From Clostridiales bacterium (GTDB lineage: Bacteria > Bacillota > Clostridia > Christensenellales > CAG-138), in contig JAILRE010000029.1 of the NCBI GenBank assembly GCA_024698505.1, forward strand, positions 1 through 58,297: a stretch of DNA of 58,297 nucleotides, written 5' to 3'. Shown one piece after another: positions 46,252-54,364 of this stretch. The notes beneath the pieces were generated by a model. It had not been told where the DNA came from. It was given only the letters and a program-made list of their open reading frames with translations, and did no database searches. Both the position numbers and the translations under genes were made by a program. The stretch's first letter is position 1; every line of letters begins with the position of its first letter.

Positions 46252-47291
46252 GTGAATTCAACGGCGCAACATTACTGATCACCGGAGGCACCGGCTCTTT
46301 CGGATCGACCGTGCTGAAGCATTTCATTACTTCGGACGTCGGCGAGATCCGCATCTTTTCGCGCGATGAAAAGAAGCAGGACGATATGAGGCACGATCTG
46401 CAGGCCAGATTTCCCGAGCACGCCGGCAAGGTCAAGTTTTACATCGGCGACGTAAGGGATCCGCGTTCCGTTTCCGACGCGATGCCCGGCGTCGACTACA
46501 TCTGGCACGCGGCGGCCTTGAAGCAGGTCCCCAGCTGTGAGTTCTTCCCCATGCAGGCGGTCAAGACGAACGTCGAGGGCACGGACAACGTGCTCCACGC
46601 CGCCATCGACGCGGGAGTAAAGCGGGTGGTCTGCTTATCCACCGACAAGGCTGCGTACCCGATAAACGCCATGGGCATATCCAAAGCCATGATGGAGCAC
46701 GTGATCTACGCCAACGCCAGGGTGGCGGCGGAAAGGGGCGGCACCGTCATCTGCTGCACCCGTTACGGCAACGTCATGTGCTCCAGGGGCTCGGTGATAC
46801 CGCTCTTCGTCGACCAGATCAAGGCGGGGAAGCCGATCACCATAACAAACCCGGATATGACGCGCTTTCTGATGAATCTTGACGAAGCGGTCGATCTCGT
46901 CAAGTTCGCCTTCAACAACGCGCGCCCGGGCGATCTGTTCATACAGAAGGCCGACGCAAGCACCATAGGCGATCTTGCGAAGGGCGTGCAGAAGCTCTTC
47001 GGCGATACGGGCACGAAGATAATAGGCACGCGTCACGGTGAAAAGCTCTACGAGACGCTTATGACCCGCGAGGAGCGCCTGCGCTCCGAGGATATGGGCG
47101 ATTATTTCCGCGTCGCTGCGGACAACCGCTCCCTCAATTACGATCAGTACTTTACAAAGGGCAGGGTCGTGACGGAGGCGGATGAAAGCTACACCAGCCA
47201 TAACACCAAACGGCTCGGCGTCGACGGAGTGGTCGCAAAGCTGCTCACCACCGACTACGTAAGAGAAGAACTCGCAAAGGCAGGTAAATGA
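46248..47291 (+). CDS. capE: UDP-GlcNAc 4,6-dehydratase/5-epimerase (CapE/WbjB/FnlA)
   Basis: A 347-residue short-chain dehydrogenase-type enzyme. The NAD site is LLITGGTGSFGSTVLKHF; the catalytic region is CLSTDKAAYPINAMGISKAMMEHV, with MxxxK. It starts the UDP-L-FucNAc path from UDP-GlcNAc. Adjacent capG and capF complete that path. The ATG at 46248 overlaps wecB's stop and has AAGGAG 5 nt upstream; the longer frame from 46227 is not supported. Confidence 0.93.
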   Translation: MSEFNGATLLITGGTGSFGSTVLKHFITSDVGEIRIFSRDEKKQDDMRHDLQARFPEHAGKVKFYIGDVRDPRSVSDAMPGVDYIWHAAALKQVPSCEFFPMQAVKTNVEGTDNVLHAAIDAGVKRVVCLSTDKAAYPINAMGISKAMMEHVIYANARVAAERGGTVICCTRYGNVMCSRGSVIPLFVDQIKAGKPITITNPDMTRFLMNLDEAVDLVKFAFNNARPGDLFIQKADASTIGDLAKGVQKLFGDTGTKIIGTRHGEKLYETLMTREERLRSEDMGDYFRVAADNRSLNYDQYFTKGRVVTEADESYTSHNTKRLGVDGVVAKLLTTDYVREELAKAGK

Positions 47292-47292
47292 T

Positions 47293-48468
47293 ATGGATTA
47301 TCCCAGCTGGAAGGAAAACGGCAATATTAAGCTCATGATAATCGTGGGCACCCGCCCCGAGATAATCAGGCTTTCCGCCGTCATCAGGAAGTGCAGGAAG
47401 TATTTCGATACCATACTCGTCCATACGGGCCAGAACTACGACTATAACCTGAACGGCGTCTTCTTCAGGGATCTCGGGCTTTCCGATCCGGAGCTCTATC
47501 TTGACGCGGTCGGGGGCGATCTCGGCGAAACGATGGGGAACATAATCGCTTCGAGCTATAAGGCCATGGCCGCGATGAAGCCCGACGCGGTGCTTGTACT
47601 GGGGGATACGAACAGCTGTCTTTCGGTCATCGGAGCCAAGCGTCTGCATATACCCATTTTCCACATGGAGGCCGGCAACAGGTGCAAGGACGAGTGCCTT
47701 CCCGAGGAGACGAACCGCCGCATCGTGGATATCATAGCCGACGTCAATCTCGCGTATTCCGAGCATGCGCGCCGCTATCTTGCCGAATGCGGACTGCCAA
47801 AGGAACGCACCTTCGTTACGGGCTCCCCGATGGCGGAGGTGCTGACGGAGAACCTCGAAGGGATCGAGACCTCCGATATTCTTTCGCGCCTCGGGCTCGA
47901 GAAGGGGAAATACATGCTTCTTTCCGCTCACCGCGAGGAAAACATCGACACCGAGAAAAACTTCGTTTCGCTGTTTACGGCGATAAACAAGCTGGCGGAG
48001 AAATACGATATGCCCATACTGTATTCCTGCCATCCACGCTCCAAAAAGCGGCTGGAGGCCTCGGGCTTCCCGCTTGATCCGCGGGTAATAAGGCACGATC
48101 CTCTCGGTTTCCTGGACTACAACCGTCTGCAGATGAACGCTTTCTGCGTCGTCTCCGATTCGGGCACGCTTCCCGAGGAGTCGAGCTTCTTCGCTTCGAT
48201 CGGGCGGCCGATCCCCGCCGTATGCATAAGGACGAGCACCGAAAGGCCCGAAGCGCTTGAAAAAGGCTGCTTTATACTCTCGGGGATCGATGAGAATGGC
48301 ATCCTCCGGGCTGTTGAAACGGCGGTACGGATGGCGGCGGAGGAAAGGAACGGAGGCGCCGTTCCGGTACCGGACTATACGGACGTCAACGTTTCCGACA
48401 AGGTCGTGAAAATGATACAGAGCTATGTAGGCGTGGTCAACAAGATGGTTTGGAGGAAAGACGGATGA
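47293..48468 (+). CDS. capG: UDP-sugar 2-epimerase of the L-FucNAc path (CapG/WbjD/FnlC)
   Basis: A 391-residue enzyme of the UDP-GlcNAc 2-epimerase fold. Segments are LMIIVGTRPEIIRLSAVIRKC, VLGDTNSCLSVIGAKRLHIPIFHMEAGNR, LLSAHREENID and VVSDSGTLPEESSFFASIGRPIPAVCIRTSTERPE. The TLPEESS variant and the position between capE and capF mark it as CapG rather than a second WecB. It gives UDP-L-FucNAc as the final step. It starts 1 nt after the capE stop and overlaps capF by 4 nt. Confidence 0.9.
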   Translation: MDYPSWKENGNIKLMIIVGTRPEIIRLSAVIRKCRKYFDTILVHTGQNYDYNLNGVFFRDLGLSDPELYLDAVGGDLGETMGNIIASSYKAMAAMKPDAVLVLGDTNSCLSVIGAKRLHIPIFHMEAGNRCKDECLPEETNRRIVDIIADVNLAYSEHARRYLAECGLPKERTFVTGSPMAEVLTENLEGIETSDILSRLGLEKGKYMLLSAHREENIDTEKNFVSLFTAINKLAEKYDMPILYSCHPRSKKRLEASGFPLDPRVIRHDPLGFLDYNRLQMNAFCVVSDSGTLPEESSFFASIGRPIPAVCIRTSTERPEALEKGCFILSGIDENGILRAVETAVRMAAEERNGGAVPVPDYTDVNVSDKVVKMIQSYVGVVNKMVWRKDG

Positions 48469-49664
48469 AGATCCTTGTGACCGGAGCAAAGGGCTTCGCA
48501 GGAAGAAATCTGGCGGAAAACCTGAAGAACATCCGCGACGGCAAGAATCGTACCCGCCCTGGGATCGCGATAGAACAGATATACGAATACGATATCGATT
48601 CCCCGAAGGAGCAGCTAGACGCTTATTGCGCCGACTGCGGTTTCGTGTTCAATTTTGCTGGAGTGAATCGGCCTAAGGATCCGAAGGAGTTCAAAGAGGG
48701 AAACTTCGGCTTTGCTTCGACACTGCTCGATACGCTTAAAAAGCATAATAACAGCTGCCCCGTGATGCTTGCTTCGTCCATACAGGCTTCTCTTGCCGGG
48801 CGGTTCGGGACCTCCGAATACGGCCTTTCCAAGAAGGCGGGGGAGGAGCTGTTCTTCGAATATGCCAAGGAGACCGGCGCGAAGGCGCTGATCTACCGCT
48901 TCCCGAATCTTGCGGGGAAATGGGTGCGCCCGAACTACAATTCCGCGGTGGGCACGTTCTGCAGCAATATCGCGAACGATCTGCCGATCAAGGTCAACGA
49001 TCCCTCGGTCGAGCTTGAGCTGCTGTTTATCGACGATCTCGTCGAAGAGATGCTCGACGCCATTGAAGGGAAGGAGCATCGCTGCGAATTCGACGGGACG
49101 GAAGCGATCCCGACCGAAAACGGAAGCTACTGCTTTGCGCCCGTCACGCACAGAGCGACGCTCGGCTATATCGTCGACTGCCTTTACAGGTTCCGCGATC
49201 AGCCCAAGACGCTCCTTATGCCCTCCATTCCCGAGGGGAGCTTTGAAAAGAAGCTGTACAGCATGTATCTTTCCTATCTCCCGAAGGAGAAGATCGCTTT
49301 CGACCTCAAAATGAACTGCGACGACAGGGGCTCGTTCACGGAGCTTTTGAAGACCGCCGATCACGGCCAGTTCAGCGTGAATATCTCAAAACCCGGGATA
49401 ACCAAGGGCCAGCACTGGCACAACTCCAAATGGGAGCTCTTCATCGTCGTTTCGGGCCGCGGCCTGATACAGGAGAGAAAGATCGGGACGGACGAGATCA
49501 TCGAGTTCGAGGTCTCCGGCGACAGGATCCGCGCCGTCCATATGCTTCCGGGCTACACTCACAACATAATCAATCTTTCGGAAACGGAGGACCTCGTTAC
49601 CGTAATGTGGGCAAACGAAGTGTTCGATCCGAAAAAGCCGGATACGTTTTTCGAAAAAGTTTGA
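48465..49664 (+). CDS. capF: Bifunctional reductase/cupin of the L-FucNAc path (CapF/WbjC/FnlB)
   Basis: A 399-residue protein. The N-terminal short-chain dehydrogenase domain (KILVTGAKGFAGRNLAENL, then SSIQAS...YGLSKKAGEELF with YxxxK) reduces the keto sugar with NADPH. The C-terminal cupin domain (residues ~270-399, GITKGQHWHNSKWELFIVV and the metal-site histidines HWH and GYTHNI) does C-3 epimerisation. This two-domain layout is diagnostic of CapF. ATG at 48465 follows GGAGG, overlapping the capG stop. Last of the nucleotide-sugar genes. Confidence 0.95.
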   Translation: MKILVTGAKGFAGRNLAENLKNIRDGKNRTRPGIAIEQIYEYDIDSPKEQLDAYCADCGFVFNFAGVNRPKDPKEFKEGNFGFASTLLDTLKKHNNSCPVMLASSIQASLAGRFGTSEYGLSKKAGEELFFEYAKETGAKALIYRFPNLAGKWVRPNYNSAVGTFCSNIANDLPIKVNDPSVELELLFIDDLVEEMLDAIEGKEHRCEFDGTEAIPTENGSYCFAPVTHRATLGYIVDCLYRFRDQPKTLLMPSIPEGSFEKKLYSMYLSYLPKEKIAFDLKMNCDDRGSFTELLKTADHGQFSVNISKPGITKGQHWHNSKWELFIVVSGRGLIQERKIGTDEIIEFEVSGDRIRAVHMLPGYTHNIINLSETEDLVTVMWANEVFDPKKPDTFFEKV

Positions 49665-49715
49665 CCGAAGAGACGCATTAAGACACGACCCTTTGCTTAT
49701 TCCGGGAGAGTGAAA

Positions 49716-50870
49716 ATGTCAAATCCCAATGAAGTTGCTTTTATTTCCTTGGTAAAAAAAGCGATAACGGGCTCCGATACCGCCTGTATACCCGATGACG
49801 CAGACTTTGCCCGGATCTATTCGATCGCGAAAAAGCATGATCTTGCTCACCTGATCTATAAGGCTGCTGATAACAAAGATCTTATCAACGATGAGAAAAC
49901 CGCTGAACTGCTCGAAAAAAGCTACTCATATGCGCTTTTTAGGCAGGCAAAGAAGGAAGCGGCGATAGATGAGATAAGATCCATACTCGATTCGAACAGG
50001 ATTCCGTATATCCTTTTGAAAGGATCCGCATTGATGAGGCTTTATCCCGAGGCGTGGATGCGGACGAGCTCGGATATCGATGTCCTTGTAATGGGCAAGG
50101 ATTTCAAAAGAACGATCAGCGCGTTTTCCGGCTCGGGCATGAAAAGGATGCGGCAATCGGAGCATGACGTTTCGTTCGACTCCAAATATCGATATCATAT
50201 AGAGCTTCATAATATCCTGATCGAGCATTACAGATTGCCGAAGGCGAGCGAGGTACTGAAGCAGGTCTGGGATCATGCCGTCCCATCGGCAAACGGCGGA
50301 TATGAGTATGATATGACCGACGAGATGCTGTACTTCTACCATATCGCGCATATGGTAAAGCATTTCGAGACCGGTGGCTGCGGAGTTCGCATGTTCATCG
50401 ATCTGTGGCTGCTTGATAATAAAGTCGAACATGACAGGGCGAACAGAGCCGAACTGCTTGAAAAGGGGAATTTGCTGACGTTTGCCGAAAAAACGAGCCG
50501 CCTTGCGGAAAGTTGGTTCTCCGGAAGCGGGAAAGAATCCGGAACGGAGTTCCTTGAAAGATTCATTCTGGGAGGCGGAGTGTTCGGGACGACGGAACAG
50601 AGAGTTTACGTCCAAAAGAAAAGGGCGGATAACAGGTTCAAATACTATCTGCTGCGTATATTCCCTCCGTATAAGAAACTGTGTTCGGCATATCCCGTAC
50701 TGATAAAAGCGCCGGTGCTCCTGCCTTTTGCATGGATAGCGAGATGGTTTAAAATGCTCGCTCCGCGTGAAAGGGAAAAAGCGCTGTGCGAGATCTATTT
50801 CGAAAGGAACGCTGACGAAGAAGTCGAAAACAACATCGCCGGGATGATGAAGGAACTTGGGCTTTGGTAA
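49716..50870 (+). CDS. Uncharacterised nucleotidyltransferase-fold protein (NTP_transf_5 type)
   Basis: A 384-residue protein. The nucleotidyltransferase core is KGSALMRLYPEAWMRTSSDIDVLV, with the Gly-Ser helix and the DxD pair (SDIDVLV), as in NTP_transf_5 proteins, which are frequent in capsule loci and of unknown reaction. The middle has HIELHNILIEHYRLP, and the C-terminus is helical and basic. It follows capF by 51 nt with GGGAGAG before the ATG at 49716 (a GTG six bases earlier is possible). It may modify a glycan or a regulatory protein with a nucleotide; this is not known. Confidence 0.8.
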   Translation: MSNPNEVAFISLVKKAITGSDTACIPDDADFARIYSIAKKHDLAHLIYKAADNKDLINDEKTAELLEKSYSYALFRQAKKEAAIDEIRSILDSNRIPYILLKGSALMRLYPEAWMRTSSDIDVLVMGKDFKRTISAFSGSGMKRMRQSEHDVSFDSKYRYHIELHNILIEHYRLPKASEVLKQVWDHAVPSANGGYEYDMTDEMLYFYHIAHMVKHFETGGCGVRMFIDLWLLDNKVEHDRANRAELLEKGNLLTFAEKTSRLAESWFSGSGKESGTEFLERFILGGGVFGTTEQRVYVQKKRADNRFKYYLLRIFPPYKKLCSAYPVLIKAPVLLPFAWIARWFKMLAPREREKALCEIYFERNADEEVENNIAGMMKELGLW

Positions 50871-50891
50871 GAGCCCATATAATAACAGGCA

Positions 50892-51830
50892 ATGAGCGGC
50901 AGAACGAAAGCAAAACAAAACAGAGAAGGCTTCGGAGGCAAAAGGGAGACCGTCAGCCGAATAGTATGGACGGTTGTGCTTTTTGCAGCATTCATTGCCG
51001 TGATCTGCCAGCTGGAAGGGTATCGCTGCGCTCATACGCTTCACGTTGAGAGGTTCCTTTTTGAGACGGGAAGCGTAACGGAGCCGAAAAGATTCGTGGT
51101 TGTTTCCGATCTTCACGAGAGCGAGTTCGGTGAAAACAACTCTGACCTGGTCGAAAAGATCAAGGAACTTGAGCCGGATGCGATATTATGTTTGGGAGAC
51201 ATGATAACGTCTTCGGTTTCAGACGAGGATCTGCATATCGGGATCGACCTATTATCGGATCTTGCCGAAATAGCTCCATTATATATGTCGCTGGGAAACC
51301 ATGAAGTGGTGTACGCAAGAAGGAACGGATACGGAGTTATCAAAATGATCGCGGGGACGGGGGCAAGGCTCCTCGAATGCGGATATGTTGATCTGCCCGC
51401 CGGAGACGGTATTATAAGAGTGGGCGGGATAGCCAGATGCGTCTATAACTATCAAAACTCGGCAAAGGTATTCGAGGAATCGTCCGCGTGGGCCTTTATG
51501 ACAAAATTCTGCGATACAGATGGTTTCAAGATACTTCTTTGCCATATACCGACGGATTATTACCCGCTTGACGGGAAATCGGATTTCATTGATTGGGACT
51601 GCGATCTCGTCCTTTCCGGGCATACACACGGCGGACTTTGGCAGATACCCGGGATAGGCTCGCCTTATCTTCCCAAACAGGGCTTTTTTCCGAAGCTTGA
51701 CAAGGGCATGAAACAGGTCGGAAATGCAAAAATGATAATCGGCGCAGGGCTCGGGCATGAAGGAAAGCTCTTCAGATTCAACGATCCCTGCGAGATCGTG
51801 GTTGTGGATATCGTGCCAAAGGGAAGCTGA
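50892..51830 (+). CDS. Membrane-anchored calcineurin-like metallophosphoesterase (YkuE-type)
   Basis: A 312-residue protein with one N-terminal membrane helix (residues ~24-42). Metal-site motifs appear in order: VVSDLHESE, CLGDMI, LGNHEV, LLCHIP and LSGHTHGG. Related proteins act on phospholipid head groups or bactoprenol phosphates. In this position it could hydrolyse a lipid-linked or phosphorylated glycan intermediate. It is the last gene of the first transcription unit; a new promoter follows at 51866. Confidence 0.92.
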   Translation: MSGRTKAKQNREGFGGKRETVSRIVWTVVLFAAFIAVICQLEGYRCAHTLHVERFLFETGSVTEPKRFVVVSDLHESEFGENNSDLVEKIKELEPDAILCLGDMITSSVSDEDLHIGIDLLSDLAEIAPLYMSLGNHEVVYARRNGYGVIKMIAGTGARLLECGYVDLPAGDGIIRVGGIARCVYNYQNSAKVFEESSAWAFMTKFCDTDGFKILLCHIPTDYYPLDGKSDFIDWDCDLVLSGHTHGGLWQIPGIGSPYLPKQGFFPKLDKGMKQVGNAKMIIGAGLGHEGKLFRFNDPCEIVVVDIVPKGS

Positions 51831-51865
51831 TCTCCGGAGTTTTCGGACGAGTTCTGCATTGCAGG

Positions 51866-51894
51866 TTTACATGGGGACTCCTTTATGATAAAAT
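51866..51894 (+). promoter_or_regulatory. Sigma-A promoter of the BY-kinase unit
   Basis: TTTACA, 17 nt, TAAAAT. It lies in the 141-nt gap after the phosphoesterase and gives a leader of about 70 nt. It divides the locus into assembly and control units. Confidence 0.55.
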
Positions 51895-51971
51895 AATCTT
51901 TTGAAGGAATAGCGGGACGGCACAAGGAATACATCGGCTCCTTTCCAAAACGCCGCTCTTAAGGTGGATTA

Positions 51972-52853
51972 ATGAAAAGATCTCAAAAGAAAATACTGAA
52001 CTTCATGCTCGCGGTGCTTGCAGTAGTCGCCGCCGTATTCCTTATTTACATTTGGCAGGACCGTCTCAAGGGTTCCAATGGAAAGCCGACTATCATCTGC
52101 CCGAGCGAGAGTCTGTACGTCAGCGTTGAGACACTGAACGACAGGGGCGTTCTCCTGAAGGACATGACTGCACTTGACGTTGAAGACGGAGATATAACGG
52201 ATTATCTCGTGGTAGAAAGCATATCCCAGTTCGTAGAACCGGGCCACTGCATCGTGACCTATGCCGCTTTCGATTCGGACAACAACGTTTCCAAGCTCAC
52301 ACGGCATCTTTTCCTCACCGATTATACGTCTCCGAGGTTCAGGCTGACCGGCCCTCTCGATTTCAACTACTCATCGAGCTTTAACCCTCTGAACTGCGTT
52401 GAAGCGTATGACTGCGTGGACGGAGATATTTCCGACCGCGTCAAGATGGCGCTCGTCAATCCGAATGATGAGATCACCGCTATGGGCGCTCACCTTGTGG
52501 AATTCCGGGTCACTAACAGTCTGGGCGACGTTTCCGTTCTCGAAGCGGAGATCGACGTTTACGACAGGACGTATACGGAGGCCAGGAATATCCCGACAGT
52601 CAAGCTTTCCGACTATCTTATCTACATCGAAAGATTCGGCTGGTTCGATCCGGCGGGCTATGTTTCGGGAATAACTCTCGGCGGAGTTACCTGTTCGGTC
52701 GAGGAATACGGAGCGGGCAAGCTTGAGATCGACAGGACCGGCGTTGATCTTTCCACACCGGGCGTATACAAGGTCGTTTACAAATGCGACAACAGGGGCG
52801 ACTACGTCGGCTACGCTGTGCTGATGGTCGTTGTTACGGAGGTGAACGGCTGA
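51972..52853 (+). CDS. Membrane-anchored protein with Ig-like (DUF5011/HYR-type) domains
   Basis: A 293-residue protein. A short cytoplasmic N-terminus and one membrane helix (residues ~9-28) precede two or three immunoglobulin-like units of the DUF5011 kind: DMTALDVEDGDITDYLVVES...YAAFDSDNNVSKLTR and NCVEAYDCVDGDISDRVKMA...EFRVTNSLGDVSVLEA, followed by a third, less typical unit. It lies directly before the first Wzz/BY-kinase (stop and start overlap, TGATG). An extracellular Ig-like partner of the chain-length regulator is a reasonable but untested role. Confidence 0.8.
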   Translation: MKRSQKKILNFMLAVLAVVAAVFLIYIWQDRLKGSNGKPTIICPSESLYVSVETLNDRGVLLKDMTALDVEDGDITDYLVVESISQFVEPGHCIVTYAAFDSDNNVSKLTRHLFLTDYTSPRFRLTGPLDFNYSSSFNPLNCVEAYDCVDGDISDRVKMALVNPNDEITAMGAHLVEFRVTNSLGDVSVLEAEIDVYDRTYTEARNIPTVKLSDYLIYIERFGWFDPAGYVSGITLGGVTCSVEEYGAGKLEIDRTGVDLSTPGVYKVVYKCDNRGDYVGYAVLMVVVTEVNG

Positions 52854-54364
52854 TGGGAAACTATAATAACGGCATCAAAACCGTAAAGAATGCCGGCGCC
52901 AAGCCGACCGAGCCGGAAGTCAACATCGAGGTCATATTTTTCAATATCATAAGACACTGGTGGATAATACTCATCGGCTGCATAATAGCTGCGATGGTGG
53001 CTTATATCGTCATATTGGAGCGTTATGTCCCCAAGTATCATACGGAGGCGACCTTCGTGGTTTCGAGCAAGGACGGGGGTTCCGATCAGGTCTATTCCAA
53101 TCTGGTCGTGGCGTCGAAGATCGCAAATTCATTGACCTACGTCCTTGAAAGCCCCGTCCTTCAGCAGAAGGTTGCCGAATCTCTTGAACTCAAGAAATTT
53201 GACGGAGAAATAACGGCAAAGATTATCGAGAATACCAATCTGATCCAGGTCAGCATCGAGGCAAGTTCTCCTCAATTGGCCTTTGATGAGATGAACGGGA
53301 TAATCGAGCAGCATCACGCCGTTTCCGACAACGTGCTCGGCAGCGTGGTGCTGGACGTGCTCAAGGCGCCCACAGTGCCGACTGAACCGGTCAGAAATAT
53401 CCAGCTCGTGAAGAAGGTCCTGATCTCCACGGGCGTTGCGGCTGTTTTGATAATGTCTATTCTTGTCATGCACTCCCTTGTCAGCGACGAGATAATGACA
53501 GAGACCGATCTTGAGACCAAGGTCGATTGCCGCCCGCTTGCAACAATCTATCATGAGCGCAAGAACCTGTCCCTCAGGGCGAGACTCCGCGGCATGAAGA
53601 CGAGCATGCTCATAACGAACCCGACGACGAGCTTCCGCTTCGCGGAGACTTACCGTCTGTTCAGGACGCGTCTCGAGCATATACTCAGGCAGAAGGACTA
53701 CAAGGTGATCATGTTCTCGTCGGTGCTCGAGAACGAGGGAAAGACCACGACCGCCGCAAACACCGCTATAACCCTTGCTTTGAACAATCACAGGGTGCTG
53801 CTTATGGACTGCGATATGCTCAAGCCCGCGCTGTACAAGGCGCTCGGAGCCAGAGTAAGGCGCGGCAAGGCCGTAAACGAGTTTATCGAGGGCGACGGCG
53901 CGATGGAGAGCATACCCAAAATGGACGGTCTTCCCACGCTCAGCCTGCTCATGGGAAAGAACGAGCTTTCGAACTCCACCGAGGTGCTCGGCTCACGCGA
54001 AATGAAGGAATTCATTAAAAGGGCAAGGGAATACTTCGACTACGTCGTTATCGACACTCCTCCCATCTCGATAGCGACCGACGCGGAATGCGCCGCTGAG
54101 CTTGCGGATTGCGCGATCCTTGTGATAAGACAGGGCGGAGCGAGAGCGAAGCAGATCAACGACTGCATCGAATCCATCAGCCAGAGCGGAGCGGAAATGC
54201 TCGGCTGCATTTTCAACAACGCTTATCCGCTGGAATTCATGAGCGCTTCGGGTACGGAAGGGTACTATGACGGCGGTTACGGCGAAAGCAAGGAGAACAG
54301 TCATCGTCAGAGCACGGGCTTTTCCTACCGCGAATCTGCAGGAAAGGAGGCTGACGACCGATGA
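52853..54364 (+). CDS. Wzz-type chain-length regulator fused to a BY-kinase, first copy
   Basis: A 503-residue protein. The Wzz-type domain has two membrane helices (near residues 35-55 and 185-205) with a periplasmic-type loop of about 130 residues. The cytoplasmic bacterial tyrosine kinase follows: Walker A ENEGKTTTA (Lys297), Walker A' VLLMDCDMLKP and Walker B VVIDTPP. The tail has a small tyrosine cluster (EGYYDGGY and SYRE). BY-kinases regulate chain length and polymerisation through tail autophosphorylation. It overlaps the next gene by 4 nt. The start at 52853 overlaps the previous stop. Confidence 0.93.
   Translation: MGNYNNGIKTVKNAGAKPTEPEVNIEVIFFNIIRHWWIILIGCIIAAMVAYIVILERYVPKYHTEATFVVSSKDGGSDQVYSNLVVASKIANSLTYVLESPVLQQKVAESLELKKFDGEITAKIIENTNLIQVSIEASSPQLAFDEMNGIIEQHHAVSDNVLGSVVLDVLKAPTVPTEPVRNIQLVKKVLISTGVAAVLIMSILVMHSLVSDEIMTETDLETKVDCRPLATIYHERKNLSLRARLRGMKTSMLITNPTTSFRFAETYRLFRTRLEHILRQKDYKVIMFSSVLENEGKTTTAANTAITLALNNHRVLLMDCDMLKPALYKALGARVRRGKAVNEFIEGDGAMESIPKMDGLPTLSLLMGKNELSNSTEVLGSREMKEFIKRAREYFDYVVIDTPPISIATDAECAAELADCAILVIRQGGARAKQINDCIESISQSGAEMLGCIFNNAYPLEFMSASGTEGYYDGGYGESKENSHRQSTGFSYRESAGKEADDR

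Noticed and set aside
49716..50870. A MNT/HEPN toxin-antitoxin pair
   Set aside because: The protein is far larger than MNT antitoxins, there is no HEPN partner, and its position in the capsule unit fits the NTP_transf_5 type.
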